From: Vibrio pomeroyi | Lineage (GTDB): Bacteria; Pseudomonadota; Gammaproteobacteria; Enterobacterales; Vibrionaceae | Assembly: GCF_024347595.1 (NCBI RefSeq) | Contig: NZ_AP025506.1 | Span: 992,001 to 1,056,000, forward strand | Direction of reading: 5' to 3' | DNA: 64,000 nucleotides | Shown: positions 10,059 to 19,462 of the stretch, in pieces | How the letters are laid out: each line of letters opens with the position of its first letter | Numbering within the stretch: the stretch's first letter is position 1 | Program-made: the position numbers and the translations under genes | Notes under the pieces: generated by a model | Told to the model about the DNA's origin: nothing | Seen by the model: the letters and a program-made list of their open reading frames with translations, nothing else | Databases searched by the model: none

Positions 10059-10943
10059 ATGCTTATGGCCAACCATCAGTCTTTACTTAGAAATCTTCAT
10101 ACCTTCAATGTCGCCGCAGAGAAAATGAGCTTCACGCTGGCTGCGAAAAAGCTCCATCTGACGCAAGGGGCGGTGAGTCATCGAATCAAGGTGTTAGAAG
10201 GTGAGCTTGGGTTTAACTTGTTTGTTCGAGGCACTCGCAAACTGGAGTTAACGGAAGAAGGTCAGCGCTTCCAAAGAACCTTGTCTAAGTCGTTGAGCTC
10301 GATTTTTGGTGAGATTGAAGACATTACCAACACCGATCTCTATGGGCAGATCAATATCGGCACTAGTCCAGCATTTGCCAATAGTTGGTTACTACCAAGG
10401 CTCGCTGATTTTAAGCAGAGATATCCTAAATTTAACCTCAATATCTTCTCGCAAGAGGAGCAGGACTTTCATCAGAATCACCTTGATGTTGCTATCTATT
10501 ACGGCGCGGAAGACCTCAAAGACATGCACCGACAACGCCTGTTTGGTGAAAAGTACATTCCGGTCTGTACGCCGAGTTATGCCGCGGAACACAAGATCTT
10601 TGATGATGGTTTGGATTCGCTCCATAGGATTAACTTCATTCATGCATTAGGTTCCGACGTGTGGCAACGTTGGATTAAGCACAATAATTTGGATGTGAAC
10701 CTGTTCGAACAGTTTTACTGTGTGAGCCATCGAGATATGGGTGTGAAGAGCGCTCTGTACAACATCGGTGTCGCGATGGGACGCTATCACTTTGTTAAAC
10801 AATACATAGAGACAGGCGAGCTGATCACGCCTTATCCGAGCATGGAGACAGACAAAGGGTATGACTTAATTTGTCCGCTAGGCACTGAAAAGCGACCTAA
10901 AGTCAGAACCTTTATTAAGTGGTTAGAGGGGCAGTTGAACTAG
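10059..10943 (+). CDS. LysR-family regulator, GcvA/DsdC-like
   Basis: The 294-residue protein has an N-terminal winged helix-turn-helix (residues 12-65: AAEKMSFTLAAKKLHLTQGA, then SHRIKVLEGELGFNLF) and a periplasmic-binding-like effector domain from about residue 90 (INIGTSPAFANSWLLPRL). The subgroup looks like GcvA/DsdC. It diverges from the PTS permease gene, so it may control it, which is inference from position. The effector is unknown. Confidence 0.85.
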   Translation: MLMANHQSLLRNLHTFNVAAEKMSFTLAAKKLHLTQGAVSHRIKVLEGELGFNLFVRGTRKLELTEEGQRFQRTLSKSLSSIFGEIEDITNTDLYGQINIGTSPAFANSWLLPRLADFKQRYPKFNLNIFSQEEQDFHQNHLDVAIYYGAEDLKDMHRQRLFGEKYIPVCTPSYAAEHKIFDDGLDSLHRINFIHALGSDVWQRWIKHNNLDVNLFEQFYCVSHRDMGVKSALYNIGVAMGRYHFVKQYIETGELITPYPSMETDKGYDLICPLGTEKRPKVRTFIKWLEGQLN

Positions 10944-11049
10944 GTTAGTTAATTTAGCAATTAGATAGTTCAAAACAGAATTTATTATCTTTATAACCAT
11001 CCATCATAATAAGCCATATAAATAACGGATTATAGAATAAGGTCTTATT

Positions 11050-11214
11050 ATGAAAATTGCGCTCATCATTGCGGTATTACTGCAGATAGGCCAAGCGATA
11101 ACATCGTCAGGGCTGACACGCTCGTTAGCTGAGCTCACCGCGTTTGTATTAGTTGTGGTATTAGTTTTGATGAAAAGAGAGAGTAAGAAGAGTGATAAGC
11201 CCCTGTTTGATTAG
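11050..11214 (+). CDS. Small two-helix membrane protein (54 aa)
   Basis: A short frame starting MKIALIIAVLLQIGQAI reads through to KKSDKPLFD. It contains two hydrophobic helices (about residues 2-18 and 29-41) and a basic, polar C-terminal tail, and is preceded by AAGG nine bases before the ATG. A good bidirectional terminator follows 30 bases after the stop. No family is recognised. The gene lies alone between the LysR gene and the YeiH-type exporter; membrane topology is all that can be said. Confidence 0.55.
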   Translation: MKIALIIAVLLQIGQAITSSGLTRSLAELTAFVLVVVLVLMKRESKKSDKPLFD

Positions 11215-11243
11215 TAGTTTGGTCAATATAGATGACAAACGAT

Positions 11244-11280
11244 AAAGGCAAAGCCCATACGAGCTTTGCCTTTTTGTTTT
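11244..11280. terminator. Bidirectional rho-independent terminator
   Basis: AAAGGCAAAGC (11244-11254) pairs perfectly with GCTTTGCCTTT (11263-11273), with a T-run to 11275 on the plus strand and an A-run on the other side. It serves the small membrane gene on the plus strand and the exporter gene on the minus strand. Confidence 0.85.
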
Positions 11281-11320
11281 GTTGTTCGTTATTTTTACGA
11301 GCGGCTAAGTTTTAGGTAGA

Positions 11321-12241
11321 TTAAGCGAGAGTTAACCAAGCTAACGAACCTGTAGAAATCATCACCCACATCGAAATACCAAACATCAATGGCTTTGGCC
11401 CAGCTGCTTTCAGTTTCTCTACTGAGATGCCGCAGCCAATCAAGAACAGACACACAACCAACGCACGCTTAGACACATCAAAGATCCCCTGATACACCAT
11501 CTCAAACTGTGGCAATAAGTCACTAACAGCGATAGCCGCACAATAGAAGAAAATGAAGTAGGGAACAGTAATCTTCTTTTGATCGCTCTTGAAGATCATT
11601 GCGCTGACCAAAGCAATTGGGATGATCCAAAGTGCACGCGCTAGCTTAAGTGTTGTCGCGGTAGTCAGTGCTTCCTCACCATAAGCTGATGCTGCACCCA
11701 CAACCGAAGAGGTATCATGAATCGCGATTGCTGCCCAAGTACCGAACGTCTGTTGGCTTAATTCAAGCGCATGGCCAATCATTGGAAATAGAAACAGCGC
11801 CACTGAGTTCAGCACGAAGACGGTAGCCAACGCCAAGCCAATCTGCTCATCTTCTGCTTTGATGGCTGGCGCTACTGCTGCGATAGCGCTACCACCACAA
11901 ATAGCGGTGCCAGAAGAGATAAGATAGCCCGTGGTGCGATCTAGTCCCATGCGTTTCGCTAAGAACCAACCGATAACTAGCGTGCCGATGATGGTAGTGA
12001 TAATCAAACCGATACCGTCACCTGTTACTGCTAGCGCTTTCTCGAATTGAATACCAAAACCTAAGCCGACAATCGAGTAGGCCAGAAGCTTTTTAGTCAG
12101 TTTGCCAACTTCTACATTCTCAGGCACTAAGCCTAAGCTCGCAAGAAGAAAGCCGATAACCAGTGCTGTAGGGGAGCTTACCCATGGGGTTAAGCAAAAT
12201 AGAGCAGCAAGATAAAACGGAATGGACTTATTCATTTTCAT
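11321..12241 (-). CDS. YeiH-family putative sulfate exporter (UPF0324)
   Basis: The 306-residue polytopic inner-membrane protein has about nine hydrophobic helices. Family hallmarks are [12 protein letters not shown], the [20 protein letters not shown] loop and [20 protein letters not shown]. The family (YeiH/YadS, UPF0324) is annotated as putative sulfate exporters; the substrate has little experimental support. The start may be ATG at 12241 or the second ATG at 12235. It stands alone, with 157 bases of apparently gene-free sequence upstream. Confidence 0.85.
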   Translation of the reverse strand: MKMNKSIPFYLAALFCLTPWVSSPTALVIGFLLASLGLVPENVEVGKLTKKLLAYSIVGLGFGIQFEKALAVTGDGIGLIITTIIGTLVIGWFLAKRMGLDRTTGYLISSGTAICGGSAIAAVAPAIKAEDEQIGLALATVFVLNSVALFLFPMIGHALELSQQTFGTWAAIAIHDTSSVVGAASAYGEEALTTATTLKLARALWIIPIALVSAMIFKSDQKKITVPYFIFFYCAAIAVSDLLPQFEMVYQGIFDVSKRALVVCLFLIGCGISVEKLKAAGPKPLMFGISMWVMISTGSLAWLTLA

Positions 12242-12398
12242 TATATTGTTTTTGTCATTTCTGGTTATGGCAGCATAGCGAAGACTATACGCTTAACTTA
12301 ATGATAAGTAAGTCTAAATGAATTGAACAAACGTTAAGAAAAACTGAACGCTTGTTCATGGCTATGAATTTGGCGTAATAAAGCGTGAGTTCATCGAG

Positions 12399-14273
12399 TT
12401 ATCGTAGCGATCCACGGAGCTCAGCAACCGATTGACGAAGTGTCTCGCACGTCGCTTCCTTCGGTGAGATGGGCTTGCCAGCTTCAATCTCTAACTTAGT
12501 CCAGAAACGGCTTGGTAGCCCTTTGCATGCTCGCCCTTTGAAGCGGCTAAAGTAACTGCCCCAAAGGCCTTTGAGTGCCATTGGAATCACTGGGACAGGA
12601 GAGCGTCTAATAATCAGCTCCATGCCACGCATGAACTCTGCTACTTCACCATCAGAGGTGAGTTTACCTTCAGGGAAGATACACACGATGTGACCTTCAT
12701 GAAGCGCTTGTTCCACTTCTTTGAAAGCGTTACGAATAGAGCCGCGATTGGTCGCGGAGATTGGAATAACCCCAGCTCTTTTCAAGAAGCGTCGAATCGG
12801 CGGTAACTTGGTGTAATCCTCTTCCATCACAAAGCGAATCAAACGTGGACAAACCGCACTCAGCAGCAGTGCATCCATATAACTCACATGATTGCAGACG
12901 ATTAGTGCGCCGCCTTTCTCGGGCAAGTGATGTAGGTTCTTATGCTTTACACGATACATGGTGTGAGTCACCACCCAAGTGAAAAAGCGGAACGCATAGA
13001 TAGGCACCTGATAAAACAGGTACAGCATCACCAAAGTGTTACCTGCCGCCAGCAACACAAACAGCTGTGGAATGGAAAGATCAAGCACACTCAGGCAAAC
13101 GATGCCGAGTACAGCACTTCCCACCATGAACAGTGAGTTGTAAATATTGAGACCGGCAATCACTTGCGCTCGCTCATCTGGCTTTGCTCGTAACTGCATC
13201 AAGGAGTACAGAGGGACAATAAAGATACCGCCAGATATCCCAAGCAGTAACAAGTAAGCAAACAGTGGCCAAAGTTCGGAGTGGGTGACGAATTGGTGGA
13301 ATGAGCCGAAATCAGGCAACGACTCAGGAATCGATATCGCCATCAATAGGCCAAATACTGAAATCCCCAAGCTGCCCATTGGCACGATGCCGATTTCAAT
13401 TCGGTGATTGGATAACTTGTCACACGCTAAAGAACCGATGGCAATGCCTACCGAGAAAAGTGCCAATAAAAAGGCGACCGAACTTTCAGTGCCATTTAGG
13501 TGCAGCTTAGTGAAATTTGGGAATTGAGTGAGATAAGCCGCGCCAAGGAACCAGAACCAGCTGATAGACATCAGCGCTTGGAAGGTTGGGCGGTCTTTTT
13601 TGGCAATCGCAAGTGTTGCTCGGGTCAGCTTTACTGGCTGCCACTTCACTTTCAAATCAGGGGCGTTACTTGGCGCTTCAGGAATAAAGCAGCTTGATAC
13701 GTAACCAAGAACGGCGAATGACACGATGCACACCGCAGCAATAAGCTTAGCGCCTTCTTCTGAAGCAATAATGCCAGCACCAAGAGTACCAATCAGAATC
13801 GCTAGGAATGTACCTGTCTCAACCAGAGCATTGCCAGAAACGAGCTCTTTTGTCTTTAGTTGCTGTGGAAGTAGGGCGTATTTTACTGGGCCAAAGAAGG
13901 CACTTTGTGTCCCCATCAGAAACAGCAGTAGTAGCAATATTCCGTAGCTTTCATAGATAAATCCGATCGCACCCAGTGACATAATCACCACTTCCAGGAG
14001 CTTAACTTTTCGGATAAACCAAGATTTTTCGTATTTATCAGCCAGTACACCGGCTAATGCAGAAAATAGGAAGAAGGGCAGAATAAACAGGCCTGCAGCC
14101 AAGTTTATGAATAAATTACTGGAGATAGGCAGCGTGTCTACGCTGGCGAAAGCAACAAACAGTAACAGAACATTTTTGAATATGTTGTCATTAAAGGCTC
14201 CCAGAAATTGGGTGATAAAGTAGGGTAGGAACCTTTTTTGCGTTAACAGCGAAGATTGGCTGCTGTTGTTCAT
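12399..14273 (-). CDS. MFS lysophospholipid transporter fused to PlsC acyltransferase
   Basis: The 624-residue protein joins a major-facilitator domain (residues 1-410, LplT-like: FLGAFNDNIFKNVLLL and ALAGVLADKYEKS) to a PlsC-type acyltransferase (about 430-600). Motif I is NHVSYMD (H-x4-D) and motif III is FPEGKL. In enterobacteria LplT flips lysophospholipids inward and Aas re-acylates them; the ligase domain of Aas is absent here. A role in lysophospholipid salvage is inference. It lies 17 bases behind a TetR gene on the same strand, so the pair is probably one operon. GGAAAGAG provides the ribosome site. Confidence 0.85.
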   Translation of the reverse strand: MNNSSQSSLLTQKRFLPYFITQFLGAFNDNIFKNVLLLFVAFASVDTLPISSNLFINLAAGLFILPFFLFSALAGVLADKYEKSWFIRKVKLLEVVIMSLGAIGFIYESYGILLLLLFLMGTQSAFFGPVKYALLPQQLKTKELVSGNALVETGTFLAILIGTLGAGIIASEEGAKLIAAVCIVSFAVLGYVSSCFIPEAPSNAPDLKVKWQPVKLTRATLAIAKKDRPTFQALMSISWFWFLGAAYLTQFPNFTKLHLNGTESSVAFLLALFSVGIAIGSLACDKLSNHRIEIGIVPMGSLGISVFGLLMAISIPESLPDFGSFHQFVTHSELWPLFAYLLLLGISGGIFIVPLYSLMQLRAKPDERAQVIAGLNIYNSLFMVGSAVLGIVCLSVLDLSIPQLFVLLAAGNTLVMLYLFYQVPIYAFRFFTWVVTHTMYRVKHKNLHHLPEKGGALIVCNHVSYMDALLLSAVCPRLIRFVMEEDYTKLPPIRRFLKRAGVIPISATNRGSIRNAFKEVEQALHEGHIVCIFPEGKLTSDGEVAEFMRGMELIIRRSPVPVIPMALKGLWGSYFSRFKGRACKGLPSRFWTKLEIEAGKPISPKEATCETLRQSVAELRGSLR

Positions 14274-14290
14274 TCTCTTTCCTTGGATGC

Positions 14291-14881
14291 TTACCAGTTG
14301 GTTAGGTAGTTTGAGACTAGGTTATTGATCAGTTCTTTACCATCGATAGGCTCAGAAGCAAAAAACTTATCATCAACGCTAAGTAGAGTAATTCCATGTA
14401 CTCCAGACCATAATACACGGCTGGCTTTAACGACTTCACTTTCTGTATGTTCAGGAGCAATCGCGACTAGAAGCTGCTCAAGCATACCGGTCATTTTATC
14501 GATACGGTTCGATTGCCATTCAGGAAGGTTTTCACCGTTCATGTTGTGCTCGAAAATAAGCTGCCAACGGTGAGGGTGTTTTTGTGCGAAGTCATGGTAG
14601 CAGTAAGCAAGGTTGAATAGAGCTTGCTGAGGATTGCTCGATTGTTCAACTGCGGCCGCTGATTCAGACGCCAGTTCATCTAATGTTTGAGCAACAACGT
14701 GCAAAAGCAGTAGGTTGTAGTTGCCGAATACATTCACCAATGTACTAGGAACGTAACCAATCATATTGGCAATTTTACGTAGACTTAACTCGTGATAAGA
14801 GTGCTGGTCTAAAAAGTCTGTCACTGTCTTTAAAGTCAGCTGAACTAATTGTTCTCGAGTGTGATCGTTTCTGCGTGCCAT
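14291..14881 (-). CDS. TetR/AcrR-family regulator
   Basis: The 196-residue protein has an N-terminal helix-turn-helix (HSYHELSLRKIANMIGYVPS, about residues 27-47) and a helical ligand domain with a TetR_C-type region (LASESAAAVEQSS... FAQKHPHRWQLIFEH). It is the first gene of a two-gene operon with the LplT-PlsC fusion, which it most likely represses; its ligand may be lipid-like. That is inference from position. Confidence 0.85.
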   Translation of the reverse strand: MARRNDHTREQLVQLTLKTVTDFLDQHSYHELSLRKIANMIGYVPSTLVNVFGNYNLLLLHVVAQTLDELASESAAAVEQSSNPQQALFNLAYCYHDFAQKHPHRWQLIFEHNMNGENLPEWQSNRIDKMTGMLEQLLVAIAPEHTESEVVKASRVLWSGVHGITLLSVDDKFFASEPIDGKELINNLVSNYLTNW

Positions 14882-15078
14882 GATTAGTTTCTAGTAAATG
14901 AACATCGTTCAATATTTTAATGCCCTCCCCGATAGCCGTCAATCCTTCCGCTAATTAAGTAACCAATTAATAGCCGCAATATTATGATACATGTGTAAAC
15001 ACCGTGAATATTTCATTGTTCTTTGTTAACGAGTATGATTAAGGTGTCGAAAGATAAAGAAACCTATAAAGGATAATA

Positions 15079-15990
15079 ATGAAACGATTTTTCTCACTAG
15101 TCGCGATCCTGTTGGTAACAGTCGCGGTGACGCCAATCGCGGAAGCGAAAAAGTTTGGTGGTGGTAAGTCATTTGGCAAAAGCTTTAAAACGGCTCCAGC
15201 ACCAAAACAACAAAATACGAATTCGATCCGTCAAGATCAAACGGGTAAGAACACAGCTGCGAACTCTAGCAAGAAAGGCCTTATGGGCGGTCTGCTAGGT
15301 GGTCTACTTGCTGGTGGTCTATTAGCGGCGTTCTTTGGTGGCGCATTTGAAGGTATCCAGTTCATGGATATTCTGATTATGGGTCTGATCGCTTTCCTAG
15401 CGTTTAAATTCCTACGCGGAATGCTGGGTGCTAAGCAGGGCTCTATGAATCAGCAGAATGCACGTGGTCAACAGCCAGCATTCGGCGGCATGGGTCAGAA
15501 CAAGTTTGAACAACCAAAGCAGCAACAGCCAAATGTTCATAACTTCGAGCAAGCACAACCTCAATCACAAGGTACTGCTGGTGGTTTCGGTTTTGGTGCG
15601 CAAAGCGATGTTCCACATAACTACCCACCGGGCTTTGATCAAGCGGCCTTCATCAATGGCTCTCGTGAGCACTACCGTACACTGCAAGGTGCATGGAACC
15701 ACAACGAGCTAAACACGATTGAAGAGTACGTGTCTCCAAGCCTGTTTGAAGACCTAAAAGCTGAGCGTAACAAGCTAGATGGTGATCAGCACACAGACGT
15801 AATGTACGTTGATGCTGAAATCGTTCGTGCTGACCACGATGGTAGCAAAGCACAACTAAGCTTACAGTTTAGTGGTCGTTACCGTGATACAGCGGATGGC
15901 ATCGAAGAAGATATCACCGATATCTGGCACTTAGAGCGCGATCTAACTACTGACAATGCGCCTTGGCTAATTGTTGGTATTCAAGGTTAA
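15079..15990 (+). CDS. Tim44-like domain protein, exported or membrane-anchored
   Basis: The 303-residue product has an N-terminal signal (MKRFFSLVAILLVTVAVTP, cleavage near AEAKK) and a basic Gly/Lys/Phe stretch. A glycine-rich hydrophobic segment (about 75-95), a second helix (LIMGLIAFLAFKFLRG), a long Gln/Asn/Gly-rich linker and a C-terminal Tim44-like domain (FINGSREHYRTLQGAWNHNE onward) follow. The arrangement is that of bacterial Tim44-domain proteins of unknown function. It is monocistronic, with ribosome site AAAGGA and a strong terminator after it. Confidence 0.85.
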   Translation: MKRFFSLVAILLVTVAVTPIAEAKKFGGGKSFGKSFKTAPAPKQQNTNSIRQDQTGKNTAANSSKKGLMGGLLGGLLAGGLLAAFFGGAFEGIQFMDILIMGLIAFLAFKFLRGMLGAKQGSMNQQNARGQQPAFGGMGQNKFEQPKQQQPNVHNFEQAQPQSQGTAGGFGFGAQSDVPHNYPPGFDQAAFINGSREHYRTLQGAWNHNELNTIEEYVSPSLFEDLKAERNKLDGDQHTDVMYVDAEIVRADHDGSKAQLSLQFSGRYRDTADGIEEDITDIWHLERDLTTDNAPWLIVGIQG

Positions 15991-16040
15991 TCTCGATAGT
16001 TAACTAAAAATGAGTTAACGAGACATTACTTTGATTATTG

Positions 16041-16077
16041 AAAGCCCCTACGGAGAAATCTGTAGGGGCTTTTTTGT
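16041..16077 (+). terminator. Rho-independent terminator after the Tim44-domain gene
   Basis: AAGCCCCTAC pairs with GTAGGGGCTT across a GGAGAAATCT loop, followed by six T residues. This strong terminator lies about 50 bases after the stop at 15990. Confidence 0.9.
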
Positions 16078-16326
16078 GTCTGGTTGTTTGGAACTGTAAA
16101 TTTTAAGAAGGGCGCTTGTCTTCGGGTTATAGAAAATGTAGTTCTTTAGATATTTGCGTTGGTAGAAAACGGTATCATCACGACAATTATTTAGAGTGAT
16201 ACTTTGTGCTAACGGTGAGTTAGGCTGAACGCTATTTAGATATTCAATTTGGGTATCTAGCCAAGATAGAGGTGTTAATCGTGACGACTGAGTTTTTCGA
16301 GCCGATACTAGAACCTGAAATACCAC
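16048..16326 (-). CDS. Doubtful hypothetical ORF (92 aa) with a possible membrane anchor
   Basis: The frame reads RLTPLSWLDTQIEYLNSVQP and onward with balanced amino-acid use. In-frame codons upstream of the GTG start extend a hydrophobic helix (LFVVSAVVVFQVLVSA) but offer no start codon. Its 3' end runs into the terminator at 16041, and its 5' end overlaps a plus-strand small gene by 46 bases. It may be a decayed membrane-anchored protein or chance. No family is recognised. Confidence 0.3.
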   Translation of the reverse strand: MVFQVLVSARKTQSSRLTPLSWLDTQIEYLNSVQPNSPLAQSITLNNCRDDTVFYQRKYLKNYIFYNPKTSALLKIYSSKQPDTKKPLQISP

Positions 16327-16439
16327 TACAGCAGAAACAACAAATAGCGGATAAGTGTGAGGAGCATGTGTCTACAAACTGCTTAGGCTGCGCTGCTTAC
16401 TTGGTATGTGAACGCCACATGGAAGTCTGGAGAGACTGA
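16281..16439 (+). CDS. Small cysteine-rich protein (52 aa)
   Basis: From GTG at 16281 the frame reads MTTEFFEPILEPEIPLQQKQ, then QIADKCEEHVSTNCLGCAAY and LVCERHMEVWRD. An AGAGG ribosome site sits eight bases before the GTG. Four cysteines (C-x7-C-x2-C-x6-C) and an acidic, proline-containing N-terminus suggest a small soluble, possibly metal-binding protein; that function is inference. It overlaps the 5' end of the minus-strand ORF, and of the two this has the better start signal. Confidence 0.5.
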   Translation: MTTEFFEPILEPEIPLQQKQQIADKCEEHVSTNCLGCAAYLVCERHMEVWRD

Positions 16440-16574
16440 GCGCTCAGTGATCTTCAAGAGATTCAATCTTGTTGTGAGATCTACGGATAGAAGTTTGAAG
16501 TGTTGAACTTAGACAGAAGCGGTTTAAATTTAGCTTTGATAAGGCAGGGCTTACCAATAAAGCGTTCAGAAACG

Positions 16575-16606
16575 AAAAAAGCCAACTCAATGAGTTGGCT
16601 TTTCGA
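16575..16606 (-). terminator. Terminator of the tRNA-Tyr operon
   Basis: On the minus strand AAAAGCCAACTCA is followed by TGAGTTGGCTTTTTTCG, a near-perfect hairpin with a T-run, 21 bases beyond the last tRNA of the array. It ends the leftward tRNA transcript. Confidence 0.85.
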
Positions 16607-16626
16607 TTTTCCAATTAAGGAGAGTA

Positions 16627-16711
<85 letters not shown>

Positions 16712-16813
16712 AGGGTGTGTCTTACTTTTCACAAAGTAAGCCTAAATTGATGTTTTCCCATAAGCCCATCAACTAGGTTGTTCTCTTAACTCTTGAAAGA
16801 GGTAAGAAGAATA

Positions 16814-16898
<85 letters not shown>

Positions 16899-17000
16899 AG
16901 GGTGTGTCTTACTTTTCACAAAGTAAGCCTAAATTGATGTTTTCCCATAAGCCCATCAATCAGGTTGTTCTCTTAACTCTCGAAAGAGGTAAGAAGAATA

Positions 17001-17085
<85 letters not shown>

Positions 17086-17187
17086 AGGGTGTGTCTTACT
17101 TTTCACAAAGTAAGCCTAAACTGATGTTTTCCCATAAGCCCATCAATCAGGTTGTTCTCTTAACTCTCGAAAGAGGTAAGAAGAATA

Positions 17188-17272
<85 letters not shown>

Positions 17273-17374
17273 AGGGTGTGTCTTACTTTTCACAAAGTAA
17301 GCCTAAATTGATGTTTTCCCATAAGCCCATCAATCAGGTTGTTCTCTTAACTCTCGAAAGAGGTAAGAAGAATA

Positions 17375-17459
<85 letters not shown>

Positions 17460-17561
17460 AGGGTGTGTCTTACTTTTCACAAAGTAAGCCTAAATTGATG
17501 TTTTCCCATAAGCCCATCAATCAGGTTGTTCTCTTAACTCTTAAAAGAGGTAAGAAGAATA

Positions 17562-17646
<85 letters not shown>

Positions 17647-17749
17647 AGGGTGTGTCTTACTCTTCACAAAGTAAGCCTAAATTGATGTTTTCCCATAAGC
17701 CCATCAATCAGATTGCTCTCTTAACTCTCGAAAGAGGTAAGAAGAAATA

Positions 17750-17834
<85 letters not shown>

Positions 17835-17910
17835 AGGGTGTTTTTTCCTAACTCATAATGGATAGGCTAAAGAGATGTTTTTCCCAACGCATCTCTCAAG
17901 TGCGGAGCGC

Positions 17911-17938
17911 ATCATAGCAAACACGTTAAACGTGTAAA
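17911..17938 (-). promoter_or_regulatory. Strong sigma70 promoter of the tRNA-Tyr array
   Basis: On the minus strand TTTACA and TATGAT are separated by 16 bases and followed by a G+C-rich discriminator (GCGCTCCGC). That discriminator is the pattern of stringently controlled stable-RNA promoters. It lies about 75 bases before the first tRNA. Confidence 0.8.
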
Positions 17939-18200
17939 GGGTTTTTCTTATGGTTTTGTGTTAAATGCTGCCTTTTTGGGCAAAGATGGCGAAAAGTACG
18001 CATATTGCTCGTGAAGTGAACATCTGTACTAAGGTTTACGTACTGAGGGGTAACACCTTGAGGTAATTGGCTTTCTGTATTGTGTTCAATGTGTCTAAAG
18101 CGTGATGAAACGTAAATGGAATTTAATCTAGATTTACACTTCTTGACGTTACAGTATTCATTAGTTGATAGAATACGGTTAATTTCATTTATAGATAATA
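17939..18200. other. Gene-free stretch between the tRNA promoter and a repeat element
   Basis: No frame here has a ribosome site or family resemblance. A 93-residue minus-strand frame overlaps the tRNA promoter and is dismissed. Confidence 0.5.
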
Positions 18201-18362
18201 ATACCAATCGTAGTAAATCTAGGTGTCATCCTAGCTTGTTAAAATGCTCGATAACGGCGTTAGAATTTTTGATTGTAGAATAACTACTTATCGAAAATCC
18301 TGTCTTGTTCTCAAGCCTTTTTCCTACGCTATTTCTGACCACTTGCTCACTGTGATTGGTAT
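18201..18362. repeat. Possible miniature inverted-repeat element
   Basis: ATACCAATC (18201-18209) and GATTGGTAT (18354-18362) are perfect 9-base inverted ends of a 162-base segment with no coding frame. Short elements with such ends are common between genes in vibrios and shewanellae (recalled, not checked). It ends 23 bases before the ATG of the RND adaptor gene, so it could affect that promoter. No second copy was seen in this window. Confidence 0.45.
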
Positions 18363-18385
18363 AACCTTACTTGCAGACCATTATT

Positions 18386-19462
18386 ATGAAGCATAAATCT
18401 GTTATAACCCTGCTTAGCTTGTCTATCCTTATGGCGTCTCCAGCCGCACTTGCTAAACGTATGGGCCCTAGCACTGTCACTGTTGTTACTGAGCAGGTTG
18501 ATATTCACCAAGTTAGCCAATCTCTTTCTTTAGTCGGTAAGTTAGAAGCCGAACAATCTGTAATGATCACTTCTGAAGTGGCTGGCCGAGTCGACTCTAT
18601 CAAGATCAAAGCGAACCAAGATGTCACTAAAGGGCAGATGTTGGTTCAGCTAGACGACGACAAAGCGAAAGCAGCCGTTGCAGAAGCTCAAGCGTATTTA
18701 AAAGATGAGCAACGTAAGCTAGCGGAATTTCAACGCCTAGTGAAACGTAACGCGATCACTCAAACGGAAATCGATGCACAGAAAACCAATGTTGAGATTG
18801 CGAACGCTCGTTTAGCAGCAGCAAATGCCAACCTAAAAGATCTTCACATCAGCGCGCCTTTCTCTGGCACGGTCGGTTTTATCGACTTTAGCCGAGGCAA
18901 AATGGTGACATCAGGCACTGAACTGGTGACTCTAGATGATCTGTCTGTGATGCAGTTAGACCTGCAGATCCCAGAACGCTACCTTTCAATGCTATCAAAA
19001 GGCATGAAAGTCACCGCTCGCACTAGCGCGTGGGGTGATACTCAATTTACCGGTACAGTGGTTGGCATTGATTCTCGTATCAATGCTGAAACTCTGAACC
19101 TGCGAGTTCGAATTCACTTCGACAACAATAACGATTACCTAAAGCCGGGCATGTTAGTGTCGGCTGATATGGACTTCCCGCCGGTTGAAGCGCCGATCAT
19201 CCCTGTACAAGCGTTGGAATACTCAGGTACTAAACGCTTTGTTTACGTGATTGGTGAAGATGATAAAGCGACTCGTACCGAAGTTTTCCTTGGCGCACGT
19301 ATCGATAACGAAGTTGTGATCGAAAAGGGCATCGAGATTGGCCAGAAAATCGTTGTTCAAGGCATTGTGAATATGCGTGACGGTGTGTTGGTTCAAGAGC
19401 TCGCTGTTAATCGCCCTGCGGATGCTTCAAGTGATAAAAAAGCACAAGAAGGCGCTAACTAA
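18386..19462 (+). CDS. RND efflux periplasmic adaptor (membrane fusion protein)
   Basis: The 358-residue adaptor links an inner-membrane RND pump to an outer-membrane channel. It has a signal peptide (MKHKSVITLLSLSILMASPA, cleavage after ALA), a biotinyl-lipoyl half motif (VMITSEVAGRVDSIKIKANQ), a helical hairpin (about 95-150), a beta-barrel (LHISAPFSGTVGFIDFSRGK onward) and a membrane-proximal domain. The ATG at 18386 is chosen over a TTG five codons upstream because it gives the clean signal peptide. Its stop shares a base with the start of the pump gene. Confidence 0.92.
   Translation: MKHKSVITLLSLSILMASPAALAKRMGPSTVTVVTEQVDIHQVSQSLSLVGKLEAEQSVMITSEVAGRVDSIKIKANQDVTKGQMLVQLDDDKAKAAVAEAQAYLKDEQRKLAEFQRLVKRNAITQTEIDAQKTNVEIANARLAAANANLKDLHISAPFSGTVGFIDFSRGKMVTSGTELVTLDDLSVMQLDLQIPERYLSMLSKGMKVTARTSAWGDTQFTGTVVGIDSRINAETLNLRVRIHFDNNNDYLKPGMLVSADMDFPPVEAPIIPVQALEYSGTKRFVYVIGEDDKATRTEVFLGARIDNEVVIEKGIEIGQKIVVQGIVNMRDGVLVQELAVNRPADASSDKKAQEGAN

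Noticed and set aside
17926-18207. 93-residue minus-strand frame
   Set aside because: It overlaps the tRNA promoter and has no ribosome site or family resemblance.
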